From positions 1-14,842 of the forward strand of contig CBIFVZ010000087.1 in the NCBI GenBank assembly GCA_966185765.1: a stretch of DNA of 14,842 nucleotides, in the 5' to 3' direction. Shown in pieces: positions 1-6,934 of this stretch. This DNA is from CBIFVZ01 sp966185765 (GTDB lineage: Bacteria > Pseudomonadota > Gammaproteobacteria > Enterobacterales > Enterobacteriaceae). The notes under the pieces were generated by a model. The model was given only the letters and a program-made list of their open reading frames with translations, did no database searches and had not been told where the DNA came from. How positions within the stretch are numbered: position 1 is the stretch's first letter; each line of letters starts with the position of its first letter. The translations under genes and the position numbers were made by a program.

Positions 1-24
1 AGGCAGAAAAACAATCTTTGGCAT
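1..24 (-). CDS. fdx: [2Fe-2S] ferredoxin Fdx, N-terminal fragment
   Basis: Only the first 8 codons are inside the window. On the minus strand they read M-P-K-I-V-F-L-P, which matches the start of E. coli Fdx (MPKIVILP, from memory) with one substitution. The ATG begins one base after the hscA stop codon, and the likely ribosome binding site (ACGAGG) lies inside the last codons of hscA, so the two genes are probably translationally coupled. Fdx is the adrenodoxin-type [2Fe-2S] ferredoxin that donates electrons during cluster assembly on IscU. The cluster-binding cysteines lie outside the window, so the call rests on the N-terminus and on gene order. Confidence 0.88.
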
Positions 25-25
25 A

Positions 26-1876
26 TTAAACCTCGTCCACGGAGTGGCCTTTCAACGCCTGACGAATAGAAACATCCATCCGGCGTGCGGCAAACTCCTG
101 TGTCTGTTTATCTGTTGTTTTAATGGCTTCTTTAATAGCATCAACATCATCACCCTGGGCCGCAATACGCAGTTGCTCTGCGGCCAGCTCAATGGCCTGA
201 CGTTCTTCTGTGCTCAGTAGTGCGCCGTCGGCAGCAAGCGCGCTGTTCACGCTTTCCTGTACCCGTGCGGCCTCCACTTTCTGCTCGGCCAGCATGCGCG
301 CCTGCACATCCTGTCCGGCAAAATTCATGGAGTCCTGAATCATGGCGGCGATTTCGCCATCGGTCAGGCCGTAAGACGGCTTCACCTGCACGGAAGCCTC
401 CACGCCAGTGGATTTCTCCATCGCGGTAACGCTCAACAGACCATCAGCATCGACCTGGAAGGTCACGCGGATATGTGCGCCCCCCGCTGGCAGTGGCGGT
501 ATGCCGCGCAGCGTAAAGCGCGCAAGTGAACGGCAGTCCTGTACCAGTTCACGCTCGCCCTGGGTAACGTGAATAGCCATCGCTGTCTGGCCGTCTTTGA
601 AAGTGGTGAACTCCTGCGCACGCGCCACGGGAATCGTTGTATTGCGTGGAATGACTTTTTCCACCAACCCGCCCATAGTCTCGAGACCAAGCGACAACGG
701 AATCACATCCAGCAGCAGCATTTCACTGTCTGGCTTGTTGCCTACCAGAATATCCGCCTGGATAGCCGCCCCCACCGCGACAACGCGGTCGGGATCGATA
801 GACGTCAGCGGCGTGCGGCCAAAGAATTCACCCACACGCTCGCGTACCAGCGGCACGCGGGTAGAGCCTCCCACCATCACGGCTTCCAGCACCTCGCTGG
901 CCACAACGCCCGCATCTTTGAGTGCACGACGGCAAGCCAGTAGCGTACGTTTTACCAATGGCGCAATCAGTTCATTGAACTGCTCACGGCTTACTGTGCC
1001 ACGCCAGTCCGCTACGCTAACAGTGACCGTGTCGGCATCGCTGAGCGCGATTTTTGCCGCCACTGCCGCATCCAGCAACTGGCGCTGCAAATGCACATCG
1101 TCACGGTCAGTCAGGTTCGCCTGCTCACGCAGCCAGTCAGCCAGCAAATGGTCAAAATCATCGCCGCCCAGCGCTGAATCACCGCCAGTCGCCAGCACTT
1201 CGAACACGCCACGGCTCAAACGTAAGATGGAGATATCAAACGTACCGCCGCCCAGGTCATACACCGCAATCACGCCTTCCTGACCCGAATCCAGCCCATA
1301 GGCAATGGCTGCTGCGGTTGGCTCGTTGAGCAAACGCAGCACGTGCAGGCCCGCAAGCTTCGCCGCATCTTTTGTCCCCTGGCGCTGCGCATCATCAAAA
1401 TAGGCCGGAACGGTAATCACTACGCCGTCCAGCTCGCCTGACAGGGCCTCACGCGCACGTGTGGCTAACGCTTTGAGGATATCGGCGGATACGCGCACAG
1501 GATTGACTCGCCCGGCGGCGGTTTCAATCATTGGCAGACCGTTTTCGCTGGCCTGTAAGCGGTAGGGAAGATGCGGATAGCGCGCCTGAATGTCGGCCAG
1601 AGAACGACCCAGCAGGCGTTTTACCGAGCTGAGGGTATTAACCGGATCGATGACGGCCTGTGCACGTGCCTCCCACCCGACACGCAGGCCATTCGCCTCA
1701 TAATGCACCACAGAAGGGAGCAGGTGCCGTCCGTCATGGTCTGCCAACGTTTGCGCCTGGCCACTTTGCACCGTCGCTACCAGAGAGTTAGTGGTACCGA
1801 GATCGATGCCCACTGCCAGCCTGCGCTGATGCGGTGCGGCACTCAGGCCGGGCTCACTGATTTGTAATAAGGCCAT
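26..1876 (-). CDS. hscA: Fe-S assembly Hsp70-type chaperone HscA
   Basis: Specialised Hsp70 ATPase (Hsc66) that, with HscB, binds the LPPVK motif of IscU and drives release of its [2Fe-2S] cluster to target proteins in the cytoplasm. At 616 residues it has the usual family length. The nucleotide-binding domain shows phosphate-1 GIDLGTTNS at 23-31, VITVPAYFDDAQR at 153-165, phosphate-2 YDLGGGTFD at 206-214 and the adenosine motif VMVGGSTRVP at 333-342. The interdomain linker LLLDVIPLSLGLE is at 387-399, followed by the substrate-binding beta domain and a helical lid. The roughly 20-residue N-terminal extension before the first phosphate motif is typical of HscA rather than DnaK. It starts 15 bp after hscB and is followed after one base by fdx. 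Nothing is broken or missing. Confidence 0.98.
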   Translation of the reverse strand: MALLQISEPGLSAAPHQRRLAVGIDLGTTNSLVATVQSGQAQTLADHDGRHLLPSVVHYEANGLRVGWEARAQAVIDPVNTLSSVKRLLGRSLADIQARYPHLPYRLQASENGLPMIETAAGRVNPVRVSADILKALATRAREALSGELDGVVITVPAYFDDAQRQGTKDAAKLAGLHVLRLLNEPTAAAIAYGLDSGQEGVIAVYDLGGGTFDISILRLSRGVFEVLATGGDSALGGDDFDHLLADWLREQANLTDRDDVHLQRQLLDAAVAAKIALSDADTVTVSVADWRGTVSREQFNELIAPLVKRTLLACRRALKDAGVVASEVLEAVMVGGSTRVPLVRERVGEFFGRTPLTSIDPDRVVAVGAAIQADILVGNKPDSEMLLLDVIPLSLGLETMGGLVEKVIPRNTTIPVARAQEFTTFKDGQTAMAIHVTQGERELVQDCRSLARFTLRGIPPLPAGGAHIRVTFQVDADGLLSVTAMEKSTGVEASVQVKPSYGLTDGEIAAMIQDSMNFAGQDVQARMLAEQKVEAARVQESVNSALAADGALLSTEERQAIELAAEQLRIAAQGDDVDAIKEAIKTTDKQTQEFAARRMDVSIRQALKGHSVDEV

Positions 1877-1891
1877 GATTAGCTTCCAGAA

Positions 1892-2407
1892 TTAAAAATC
1901 GAGCAGCTTTTCTTCGAGTTGTTCTGCACTGGCGCGAAGTTTATCGAGAAAACGCAGTTTGCGCACCGTATCGGCCGCCTGTTCCCACATTTCGTCGTTA
2001 AGCTCCTGCACCATTTTTTCGCTGCGAGTGTTAAGCGTGGCATCCGTGCGTTTGATAAAGGCTTCCAGCCGTGATTCATCGCGAGCCTGCTCAATTTCTT
2101 CAAGCTCCTCACGCAACTCCAGTTGCTCCATCAAAAAAGCCGTATCCCGTACGGTCTGCTGCTCGCTGGCTAAATCGTAGCCGTGCAAAGAAAGCATGTA
2201 TTCAGCACGAGACAATGGCTGGCGCAGCGTTTGCCAGGCCTGATTGATGGTAGCGGAACGCTGTACCGCCTGCAGGCGCTCGGCCTCAGGATGGCTTGCG
2301 AAGTTATCCGGGTGGAACTGGCGTTGCAGCTCCTGATAGCGAGCAGCCAGTTGGGCAGTGTCCAGCGCATACTGCACCGGCAGCCCGAAGAGGGAGAAGA
2401 AATCCAT
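1892..2407 (-). CDS. hscB: Fe-S assembly J-protein co-chaperone HscB
   Basis: J-domain co-chaperone (Hsc20) that escorts IscU to HscA and stimulates its ATPase. The protein has 171 residues, the standard length. The N-terminal J domain carries the essential HPD triad at residues 32-34 (context RQFHPDNFAS). The C-terminal three-helix domain that contacts IscU includes the conserved stretch LMEQLELREELEEIEQA and the ending KLRASAEQLEEKLLDF. The start is preceded by a weak GAG-type Shine-Dalgarno sequence. An 80-bp gap holding a hairpin separates it from iscA, the longest gap in the isc operon apart from the one between iscR and iscS. Likely transcribed as part of the isc operon. Confidence 0.98.
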   Translation of the reverse strand: MDFFSLFGLPVQYALDTAQLAARYQELQRQFHPDNFASHPEAERLQAVQRSATINQAWQTLRQPLSRAEYMLSLHGYDLASEQQTVRDTAFLMEQLELREELEEIEQARDESRLEAFIKRTDATLNTRSEKMVQELNDEMWEQAADTVRKLRFLDKLRASAEQLEEKLLDF

Positions 2408-2440
2408 AGCAGTCTCGGGTTTGCGTCAATAAACAACAGC

Positions 2441-2468
2441 GCCCCACACGCTGTTACAGCGGTGGGGC
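2441..2468 (-). other. Bulged hairpin in the iscA-hscB gap
   Basis: A near-perfect inverted repeat: outer arms GCCCCAC (2441-2447) and GTGGGGC (2462-2468), inner arms CGCTG (2449-2453) and CAGCG (2457-2461). There is a single unpaired base at 2448 and a TTA/TAA loop. That makes a 12-bp GC-rich stem. On the transcribed (minus) strand it is followed by GCTGTTGTTTATT, a poor U-tract, so it is unlikely to be an efficient terminator. It ends 33 nt before the hscB start. I infer a role as an mRNA stabiliser, processing site or partial attenuator that separates iscRSUA from hscBA-fdx expression. Confidence 0.6.
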
Positions 2469-2487
2469 AAGGTCTGAAGAGGCAGCG

Positions 2488-2811
2488 CTAGACGTTAAAG
2501 CTTTCGCCGCAGCCGCACTCGTCCTTCACGTTAGGGTTAGTGAATTTAAACCCTTCGTTCAGACCTTCTTTCACAAAGTCCAACTGTGTGCCGTCAAGGA
2601 ACTGCAGGCTTTTACCATCGATAACAACCTTCACGCCTTTGTCTTCAAATACCACATCTTCTGCGGCAGGTTGATCGACAAACTCCAGTATGTAAGCCAT
2701 ACCGGAACAGCCAGACGTGCGAACGCCAAGACGCAAGCCAAACCCCTTGCCACGGTTGGCAAGAAAGCTGTTTACGCGTGCAGCAGCAGTGTCGCTCAGG
2801 GTAATCGACAT
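2488..2811 (-). CDS. iscA: A-type Fe-S carrier protein IscA
   Basis: A-type carrier that binds iron or a [2Fe-2S]/[4Fe-4S] cluster and passes it to apo-enzymes in the cytoplasm. It has 107 residues, as in E. coli. The three ligand cysteines of the family are present: Cys35 (TSGCSG) and Cys99/Cys101 in the C-terminal DECGCGESF motif. The domain signature LDFVKEGLNEGFKFTNPN sits just before the C-terminal cysteines. The gene begins 16 bp after iscU, so it is translated from the same message. The related carriers ErpA and SufA are less likely given the position and the close match to IscA. Confidence 0.98.
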   Translation of the reverse strand: MSITLSDTAAARVNSFLANRGKGFGLRLGVRTSGCSGMAYILEFVDQPAAEDVVFEDKGVKVVIDGKSLQFLDGTQLDFVKEGLNEGFKFTNPNVKDECGCGESFNV

Positions 2812-2827
2812 ATCAAAACCTCAGTAA

Positions 2828-3214
2828 TTATTTTGCTTCACGTTTGCTTTTGTAATCCGCGATGGCCGCCTTGATAGCGTCTTCTGCAAGAATTGAGCAG
2901 TGAATTTTCACCGGCGGCAGTTCGAGTTCTTCTGCAATATCGGTATTTTTAATCGCCTGCGCTTCATCCAGGCTTTTGCCTTTGACCCACTCGGTTACCA
3001 GTGAGCTGGAGGCGATAGCGGAGCCGCAGCCGTAGGTTTTAAAACGTGCGTCTTCAATAATACCGTCGTTGCTGACTTTGATTTGCAGTTTCATTACGTC
3101 GCCACACGCCGGTGCGCCAACCATACCGCTACCAACATTCTCGTCACTGTTGTCAAAGGAGCCAACGTTGCGCGGGTTTTCGTAATGATCGATGACTTTT
3201 TCGCTGTATGCCAT
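2828..3214 (-). CDS. iscU: Fe-S cluster assembly scaffold IscU
   Basis: Scaffold on which IscS-derived sulfur and iron are assembled into a [2Fe-2S] cluster before HscA/HscB-driven transfer. It has 128 residues, identical to the family length. All ligands are visible: Cys37 and Asp39 (APACGDVM), Cys63 (TYGCGSA), His105-Cys106 (KIHCSI). The HscA recognition motif LPPVK is at residues 99-103. The protein is one of the most conserved in the window. It lies 28 bp after iscS and 16 bp before iscA in the operon. Confidence 0.99.
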   Translation of the reverse strand: MAYSEKVIDHYENPRNVGSFDNSDENVGSGMVGAPACGDVMKLQIKVSNDGIIEDARFKTYGCGSAIASSSLVTEWVKGKSLDEAQAIKNTDIAEELELPPVKIHCSILAEDAIKAAIADYKSKREAK

Positions 3215-3242
3215 GATTAAAATTCCTTACGTCCGATGCCGA

Positions 3243-4457
3243 TTAATGGTGCGCCCATTCGATAGTAGTCAGGTCAACGCCCTGCTTAAACATCTCCCAC
3301 AGCGGAGAGAGGTCGCGCAGGCGGCCAATGGATTTGCGCACCAGTTCGATGGTGTAATCAATCTCTTCTTCGGTCGTGAAGCGACCCAGCGAGAAACGGA
3401 TAGAGCTGTGAGCCAGCTCATCGTTGAGGCCCAGCGCGCGCAGCACGTAGGACGGTTCAAGGCTTGCAGACGTACAGGCAGAGCCTGAGGACACAGCCAA
3501 ATCTTTGAGCGCCATAATCAGGGATTCGCCCTCAACGTAGTTGAAACTGACGTTGAGAATGTTCGGTGCGCCCTGCTCCAGAGAGCCATTAAGATACACT
3601 TCTTCGATATCTTTCAGGCCGTTCCACAGACGGTCACGAAGCGCACGCTGACGCGCCATCTCCGTGGACATCTCTTCTTTTGCAATGCGGTAGGCTTCGC
3701 CCATTCCCACAATCTGGTGCACCGGAAGCGTACCAGAACGCATACCGCGCTCGTGACCACCGCCATGCATTTGCGCTTCAATACGGATACGCGGTTTACG
3801 TTGCACATACAGTGCGCCGATGCCTTTAGGCCCGTAAAGTTTATGCCCGGAGAAGGACATCAGATCCACTTTCAGCTGGCTCAGGTCAACCGGCAGTTTA
3901 CCCACGCTCTGGGTTGCATCAACATGGAAGATGATACCGCGCGCACGGCACATTTCGCCGATGGTCGCAATATCCTGCACCACGCCGATTTCGTTATTCA
4001 CGTGCATGATAGAAACAAGGATGGTGTCATCACGCATCGCTGCTTCAAGTTCTTTGAGGTCGATAATGCCGTTGCTTTGCGGGGCGAGGTAGGTTACTTC
4101 AAACCCTTCGCGCTCAAGCTGGCGGCAGGTGTCGAGCACTGCTTTATGCTCGGTCTTGCTGGTGATGATGTGCTTGCCTTTTTTCTGATAAAAGTTGGCC
4201 GCACCTTTAATCGCCAGGTTGTCAGATTCTGTTGCGCCGGAGGTAAAAACAATTTCACGCGGGTCCGCGCCAACCAGTTCGGCAATCTGATTACGGGCGA
4301 TATCTACCGCCTCTTCCGCCTGCCAGCCAAAACGGTGGGAACGGGATGCGGGGTTACCGAAAGTCCCATCCATAGTTAAGAACTGCATCATCTTCTCAGC
4401 AACGCGCGGATCAACCGGCGTCGTCGCTGAGTAGTCGAGATAAATCGGTAATTTCAT
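3243..4457 (-). CDS. iscS: Cysteine desulfurase IscS
   Basis: PLP-dependent homodimeric enzyme that converts L-cysteine to alanine and a protein-bound persulfide. It supplies sulfur to IscU and also to tRNA thiolation and other cofactor pathways. With the start at 4457 it has 404 residues, the E. coli length, beginning MKLPIYLDYSATTP. The frame stays open for 20 more codons to an ATG at 4517, but that extension has no family counterpart. The 4457 start also has the sequence GGAGCTTAAGAGCA before it. Visible catalytic residues are His104 (KTEHKAV), the PLP Schiff-base Lys206 (SFSGHKLYGP) and the mobile-loop Cys328 (SSGSACTSAS), all at the E. coli positions. The gap before it carries a hairpin and an RyhB-complementary octamer. 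Confidence 0.98.
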   Translation of the reverse strand: MKLPIYLDYSATTPVDPRVAEKMMQFLTMDGTFGNPASRSHRFGWQAEEAVDIARNQIAELVGADPREIVFTSGATESDNLAIKGAANFYQKKGKHIITSKTEHKAVLDTCRQLEREGFEVTYLAPQSNGIIDLKELEAAMRDDTILVSIMHVNNEIGVVQDIATIGEMCRARGIIFHVDATQSVGKLPVDLSQLKVDLMSFSGHKLYGPKGIGALYVQRKPRIRIEAQMHGGGHERGMRSGTLPVHQIVGMGEAYRIAKEEMSTEMARQRALRDRLWNGLKDIEEVYLNGSLEQGAPNILNVSFNYVEGESLIMALKDLAVSSGSACTSASLEPSYVLRALGLNDELAHSSIRFSLGRFTTEEEIDYTIELVRKSIGRLRDLSPLWEMFKQGVDLTTIEWAHH

Positions 4458-4462
4458 TGCTC
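4455..4462 (-). promoter_or_regulatory. Candidate RyhB pairing site at iscS start
   Basis: The minus strand reads GAGCAATG, which includes the iscS start codon. It is perfectly complementary to the CAUUGCUC segment of the small RNA RyhB, as I recall that sequence. In E. coli, RyhB is known to pair near the iscS ribosome binding site under iron starvation. There it triggers decay of the iscSUA part of the message while iscR survives. The octamer is seen directly. The regulation here is inferred by homology. Confidence 0.5.
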
Positions 4463-4505
4463 TTAAGCTCCGTACATCACTCAATGCTGAAACACTAACT
4501 AAAAT

Positions 4506-4526
4506 ACAGGGAGCCACGCCCCCTGT
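4506..4526 (-). other. Hairpin in iscR-iscS intergenic mRNA
   Basis: The arms ACAGGG (4506-4511) and CCCTGT (4521-4526) are perfectly complementary around a 9-nt loop. On the minus strand the structure is followed by ATTTTAG, a short weak U-tract. It lies 28 nt after the iscR stop codon and 48 nt before the iscS start. In E. coli a structured iscR-iscS intergenic region protects the upstream iscR fragment after RyhB-driven cleavage. This hairpin is in the right place for that job. Partial termination is the alternative. Confidence 0.55.
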
Positions 4527-4554
4527 TAATTCAGAATGTCATTATTGTGGCTAT

Positions 4555-5043
4555 TTATGCGCGCAGTTTGACGTCAATAGCGTCCTGAGCGCGGTTATTG
4601 CGATGTGTTTCATTTTGCTGGCGGTCGGACACATCCATGACTTCCTGGTTATTCACCAGTTCGCCCAGCGTAATGTTATTGAGAAAACCGGTCAGACGGT
4701 CACTCAGGTCGCGCCACAGCGCATGCGTCAGGCATTTATCACCGCCCTGACAGCCGCCTTTGCCCTGACAACGGGTTGCGTCGACAGATTCGTCAACAGC
4801 ACTGATAACTTCACCAACCGCGATACTGCCAGCTTCCTTACCCAGAAGATAGCCGCCCCCCGGACCGCGAACGCTGGCCACCAGACCATTCTTGCGCAGA
4901 CGGGAGAACAACTGCTCCAGATAAGAGAGCGAAATTCCCTGACGCTCAGAAATGTCAGCCAACGGTACCGGGCCCGCTTCAGAGTTAAGTGCAACGTCAA
5001 GCATTGCGGTCACGGCATAGCGCCCTTTAGATGTTAGTCTCAT
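4555..5043 (-). CDS. iscR: Rrf2-family Fe-S transcriptional regulator IscR
   Basis: [2Fe-2S]-sensing Rrf2-family regulator. With a cluster it represses its own operon through type 1 sites. In apo form it also acts at type 2 sites, such as those of suf. It has 162 residues as in E. coli. The N-terminal winged helix (residues 1-65, MRLTSKGRYAVTAMLDVALN; recognition region ISLSYLEQLFSRLRKNGLV) is intact, and the atypical cluster ligands are all present: Cys92, Cys98, Cys104 and His107 (RCQGKGGCQGGDKCLTH). It is the first gene of the isc operon, 97 bp before iscS. A candidate promoter with an IscR operator lies 76-108 bp upstream of its start codon. Confidence 0.98.
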   Translation of the reverse strand: MRLTSKGRYAVTAMLDVALNSEAGPVPLADISERQGISLSYLEQLFSRLRKNGLVASVRGPGGGYLLGKEAGSIAVGEVISAVDESVDATRCQGKGGCQGGDKCLTHALWRDLSDRLTGFLNNITLGELVNNQEVMDVSDRQQNETHRNNRAQDAIDVKLRA

Positions 5044-5118
5044 GTCTTACTTAACCTCAGAAATGTGCCCCTCGACCCGGGGGTTTTGCCATAAAAAACG
5101 TTTTACATAGCGGGGCCA

Positions 5119-5147
5119 AGTCTGACATTCCTGAGTAAATTGGTCAA
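5119..5147 (-). promoter_or_regulatory. Candidate iscR operon promoter
   Basis: On the minus strand a -35-like TTGACC (5142-5147) and a weak -10-like CAGACT (5119-5124) are separated by 17 bp. They predict a start of transcription near 5112, about 68 nt before the iscR ATG. That agrees with the leader length I recall for E. coli iscR. The weak -10 is the main doubt. Confidence 0.55.
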
Positions 5148-5151
5148 CTAT
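5127..5151 (-). promoter_or_regulatory. Candidate type 1 IscR operator
   Basis: The minus-strand 25-mer begins ATAGTTGACC and ends CTCAGGAAT. Against the type 1 consensus as I recall it (ATASYYGACTRWWWYAGTCRRSTAT) it fits at about 22 of 25 positions, with the left half-site almost perfect. It covers the proposed -35 hexamer and the spacer, so bound [2Fe-2S]-IscR would block polymerase and give the known negative feedback. A second, poorer match may follow toward the gene (ending GCTAT near 5107-5111), but I do not score it as a site. Confidence 0.6.
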
Positions 5152-5183
5152 TCTTCCGGGCGTTTAACGCGCCTGCTTATAAC

Positions 5184-5918
5184 TTATGGCTTGGTCTTAT
5201 AACCAGACTCCATTGAGGCCAGCATACCGCGTAAAATGTTGAGTTCCAGACTTTCCGGACGCGCGCGGGTGAATAAACGACGCAGTTTATTCATTACCTG
5301 ACCAGGATGGTTAGCACGAATAAATCCGGTATCCAGTAATACTTTTTCAAGATGACCGTAAAAGCGTTCCAGATCGTCCACCAGCGGATATGGGGCTTCT
5401 TCTTCCTGAGCCTGAGAAGGAGCATGTTCGCAGGCAAGAAACGCCATACGCACTTCATAGGCAATAACCTGTACCGCCATAGCGAGGTTAAGCGAGCTGT
5501 ATTCGGGGTTTGCGGCAATCGCCACGTGGTAATGACACTTCTGAAGTTCATCGTTGGTCAGGCCAACCCGCTCGCGACCAAACACCAGCGCCACTGGCGC
5601 ATGCTGACCCTCTTCAACGCTTTTGAGGCCACACTCGCGTGGGTCGAGCATCGGCCAGGGCAGGGTACGTGAACGCGCACTGGTGCCAACCACCAGGCTG
5701 CAGCCGCTCAGGGCTTCATCCAGCGTATCCACAATCTGTGCGTTGCCGATAACGTCGCTGGCGCCCGCGGCCAGGGCAATGGCCTGTGAGTCCGGTTTGA
5801 CCAGCGGATTGACCAGCCAGAGATTGGTCAGGCCCATAGTTTTCATTGCGCGGGCCACGGAGCCCATATTGCCGGTGTGAGAAGTTTCAACCAGTACGAT
5901 TCGGATATTCTGCAGCAT
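5184..5918 (-). CDS. trmJ: tRNA (cytidine/uridine-2'-O-)-methyltransferase TrmJ
   Basis: SPOUT-class enzyme that uses S-adenosylmethionine to methylate the ribose 2'-OH of nucleotide 32 in the anticodon loop of several tRNAs. It has 244 residues, two fewer than I recall for E. coli. SPOUT motifs are clear: motif 1 NMGSVARAM at 17-25 with the catalytic arginine, motif 2 LVFGRERVGL at 111-120, and the knot-forming YSSLNLAMAVQ at 140-150. A C-terminal extension of about 85 residues with charged helices completes the protein. It lies 140 bp upstream of iscR on the same strand and diverges from suhB, an arrangement shared with E. coli. A -10-like TATGAT (5955-5960, minus strand) is a possible promoter element. 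Confidence 0.96.
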   Translation of the reverse strand: MLQNIRIVLVETSHTGNMGSVARAMKTMGLTNLWLVNPLVKPDSQAIALAAGASDVIGNAQIVDTLDEALSGCSLVVGTSARSRTLPWPMLDPRECGLKSVEEGQHAPVALVFGRERVGLTNDELQKCHYHVAIAANPEYSSLNLAMAVQVIAYEVRMAFLACEHAPSQAQEEEAPYPLVDDLERFYGHLEKVLLDTGFIRANHPGQVMNKLRRLFTRARPESLELNILRGMLASMESGYKTKP

Positions 5919-5985
5919 AGTCTTCAGCGCGGTAAAAGTTTATCCAACCATCGTATCATAATCCGAAGACATATTCCGAACCCTC

Positions 5986-5994
5986 TGCTATACT
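5986..5994 (+). promoter_or_regulatory. suhB promoter, extended -10
   Basis: TGC followed by TATACT gives an extended -10 element, with the hexamer at 5989-5994. No good -35 is visible 16-18 bp upstream. Transcription would start around 6001, giving a leader of about 37 nt that carries the boxA-like element described separately. Confidence 0.5.
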
Positions 5995-6009
5995 CCGCGC
6001 CGTTTTCCC

Positions 6010-6020
6010 GTTCTTTAACA
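6010..6020 (+). promoter_or_regulatory. boxA-like Nus-factor site in the suhB leader
   Basis: GTTCTTTAACA differs from the rRNA-operon boxA core (GCTCTTTAACA) at one base. It lies in the short leader just before the suhB Shine-Dalgarno region (GTGAGAG, 6025-6031). In E. coli the Nus complex, which includes SuhB, is known to bind a boxA in the suhB leader. There it represses translation and favours Rho-dependent termination, giving autoregulation. The same layout here suggests the loop is conserved. Confidence 0.7.
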
Positions 6021-6037
6021 TCCAGTGAGAGTAACCC

Positions 6038-6841
6038 ATGCATCCGATGCTCAACATCGCAGTGCGCGCCGCGCGTAAAGCAGGCAACCTGATTGCCAGA
6101 AATTATGAAACCCCCGATGCGGTGGAAACCAGTCAGAAAGGCAGTAATGATTTCGTCACCAACGTGGATAAAGGCGCAGAAAGCCTGATCGTTGAAACTA
6201 TTCGCGCGTCCTACCCGCAGCACACCATTATTACCGAAGAGTCCGGTGAACTGGCAGGCGAAGACCAGGATGTACAGTGGGTTATCGATCCTCTGGATGG
6301 CACCACCAACTTTATTAAGCGTCTACCGCACTTCGCGGTGTCTATTGCCGTGCGCGTTAAAGGCCGCACTGAAGTGGCCGTCGTTTACGATCCGATGCGT
6401 AACGAACTCTTCACAGCCACCCGCGGCCAGGGCGCACAGCTCAATGGCTACCGTCTGCGCGGCTCCAACAGCCGTGACCTCGACGGCACCATTCTGGCGA
6501 CCGGTTTCCCGTTCAAAGCCAAACAGTATTCCGACACCTACATGAAAATCGTCAGCAAACTGTTTACCCGCTGCGCGGACTTTCGCCGCACCGGCTCCGC
6601 AGCGCTGGATCTGGCCTATGTAGCGGCAGGTCGCGTGGATGGTTTCTTTGAGATTGGCCTGCGCCCGTGGGATTTCGCCGGTGGCGAACTGCTGGTACGT
6701 GAGGCGGGTGGTCTGGTGTGTGATTTCACCGGTGGCCACAACTACATGTCTACCGGCAACATCGTAGCGGGCAACCCGCGCGTAGTGAAAAACATGCTGG
6801 CAGAAATGCGCGACGAGTTAAGCGAAGCGCTCAAGCGTTAA
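6038..6841 (+). CDS. suhB: Inositol-1-monophosphatase / Nus antitermination factor SuhB
   Basis: Member of the Mg2+-dependent FIG (inositol monophosphatase) family. It hydrolyses inositol 1-phosphate in vitro, but its main known cellular role is as a subunit of the rRNA antitermination (NusA/B/E/G) complex that supports ribosome assembly. It has 267 residues, the E. coli length. Metal and catalytic residues are present: Glu67 (TEESGE), Asp84, Asp87, Gly88 and Thr89 (WVIDPLDGTTNF), and Asp212 (PWDFAGGELL). The start has a GAGAG-type Shine-Dalgarno sequence 6 nt upstream. It is divergent from trmJ, has its own promoter and boxA leader, and ends in an intrinsic terminator, so it is probably monocistronic. 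Confidence 0.97.
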   Translation: MHPMLNIAVRAARKAGNLIARNYETPDAVETSQKGSNDFVTNVDKGAESLIVETIRASYPQHTIITEESGELAGEDQDVQWVIDPLDGTTNFIKRLPHFAVSIAVRVKGRTEVAVVYDPMRNELFTATRGQGAQLNGYRLRGSNSRDLDGTILATGFPFKAKQYSDTYMKIVSKLFTRCADFRRTGSAALDLAYVAAGRVDGFFEIGLRPWDFAGGELLVREAGGLVCDFTGGHNYMSTGNIVAGNPRVVKNMLAEMRDELSEALKR

Positions 6842-6849
6842 GTCTCTCC

Positions 6850-6885
6850 CTCCCCTTGCCGCCCGGTGAGGGGAGTTTGCTTTTA
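6850..6885 (+). terminator. Intrinsic terminator of suhB
   Basis: The arms CTCCCCTT (6850-6857) and GAGGGGAG (6868-6875, last pair G-T) form an 8-bp GC-rich stem with a 10-nt loop. It is followed directly by TTTGCTTTTA and begins 9 nt after the suhB stop codon. On the other strand there is no U-tract, so it should not terminate the convergent metal-transporter gene. Confidence 0.82.
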
Positions 6886-6934
6886 TATTGACCTACTGAC
6901 TCCAACTCAGACTGAAATACGCTCGCCAGTCGCA

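Noticed and set aside
597..1283. Long plus-strand open frame (228 codons) opposite hscA
   Set aside because: Low-complexity Ser/Pro/Arg-rich translation, typical of the antisense frame of a GC-rich conserved gene. hscA on the other strand is intact.
3717..4379. Long plus-strand open frame (220 codons) opposite iscS
   Set aside because: Antisense to the highly conserved iscS catalytic region, with no recognisable domain or ribosome binding site.
4458..4517. 20-codon N-terminal extension of the iscS frame to an ATG at 4517
   Set aside because: It runs through the intergenic hairpin, has no family counterpart, and the start at 4457 gives the exact 404-residue length.
5162..5175. Short dyad GGCGCGTTAAACGCC near the end of trmJ as a terminator
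   Set aside because: Short stem and no following U-tract, so trmJ may instead read through into the isc operon.
6907..6915. Small inverted repeat TCAG-A-CTGA as a terminator for the NicO gene
   Set aside because: Stem of only 4 bp and no U-tract on the minus strand.
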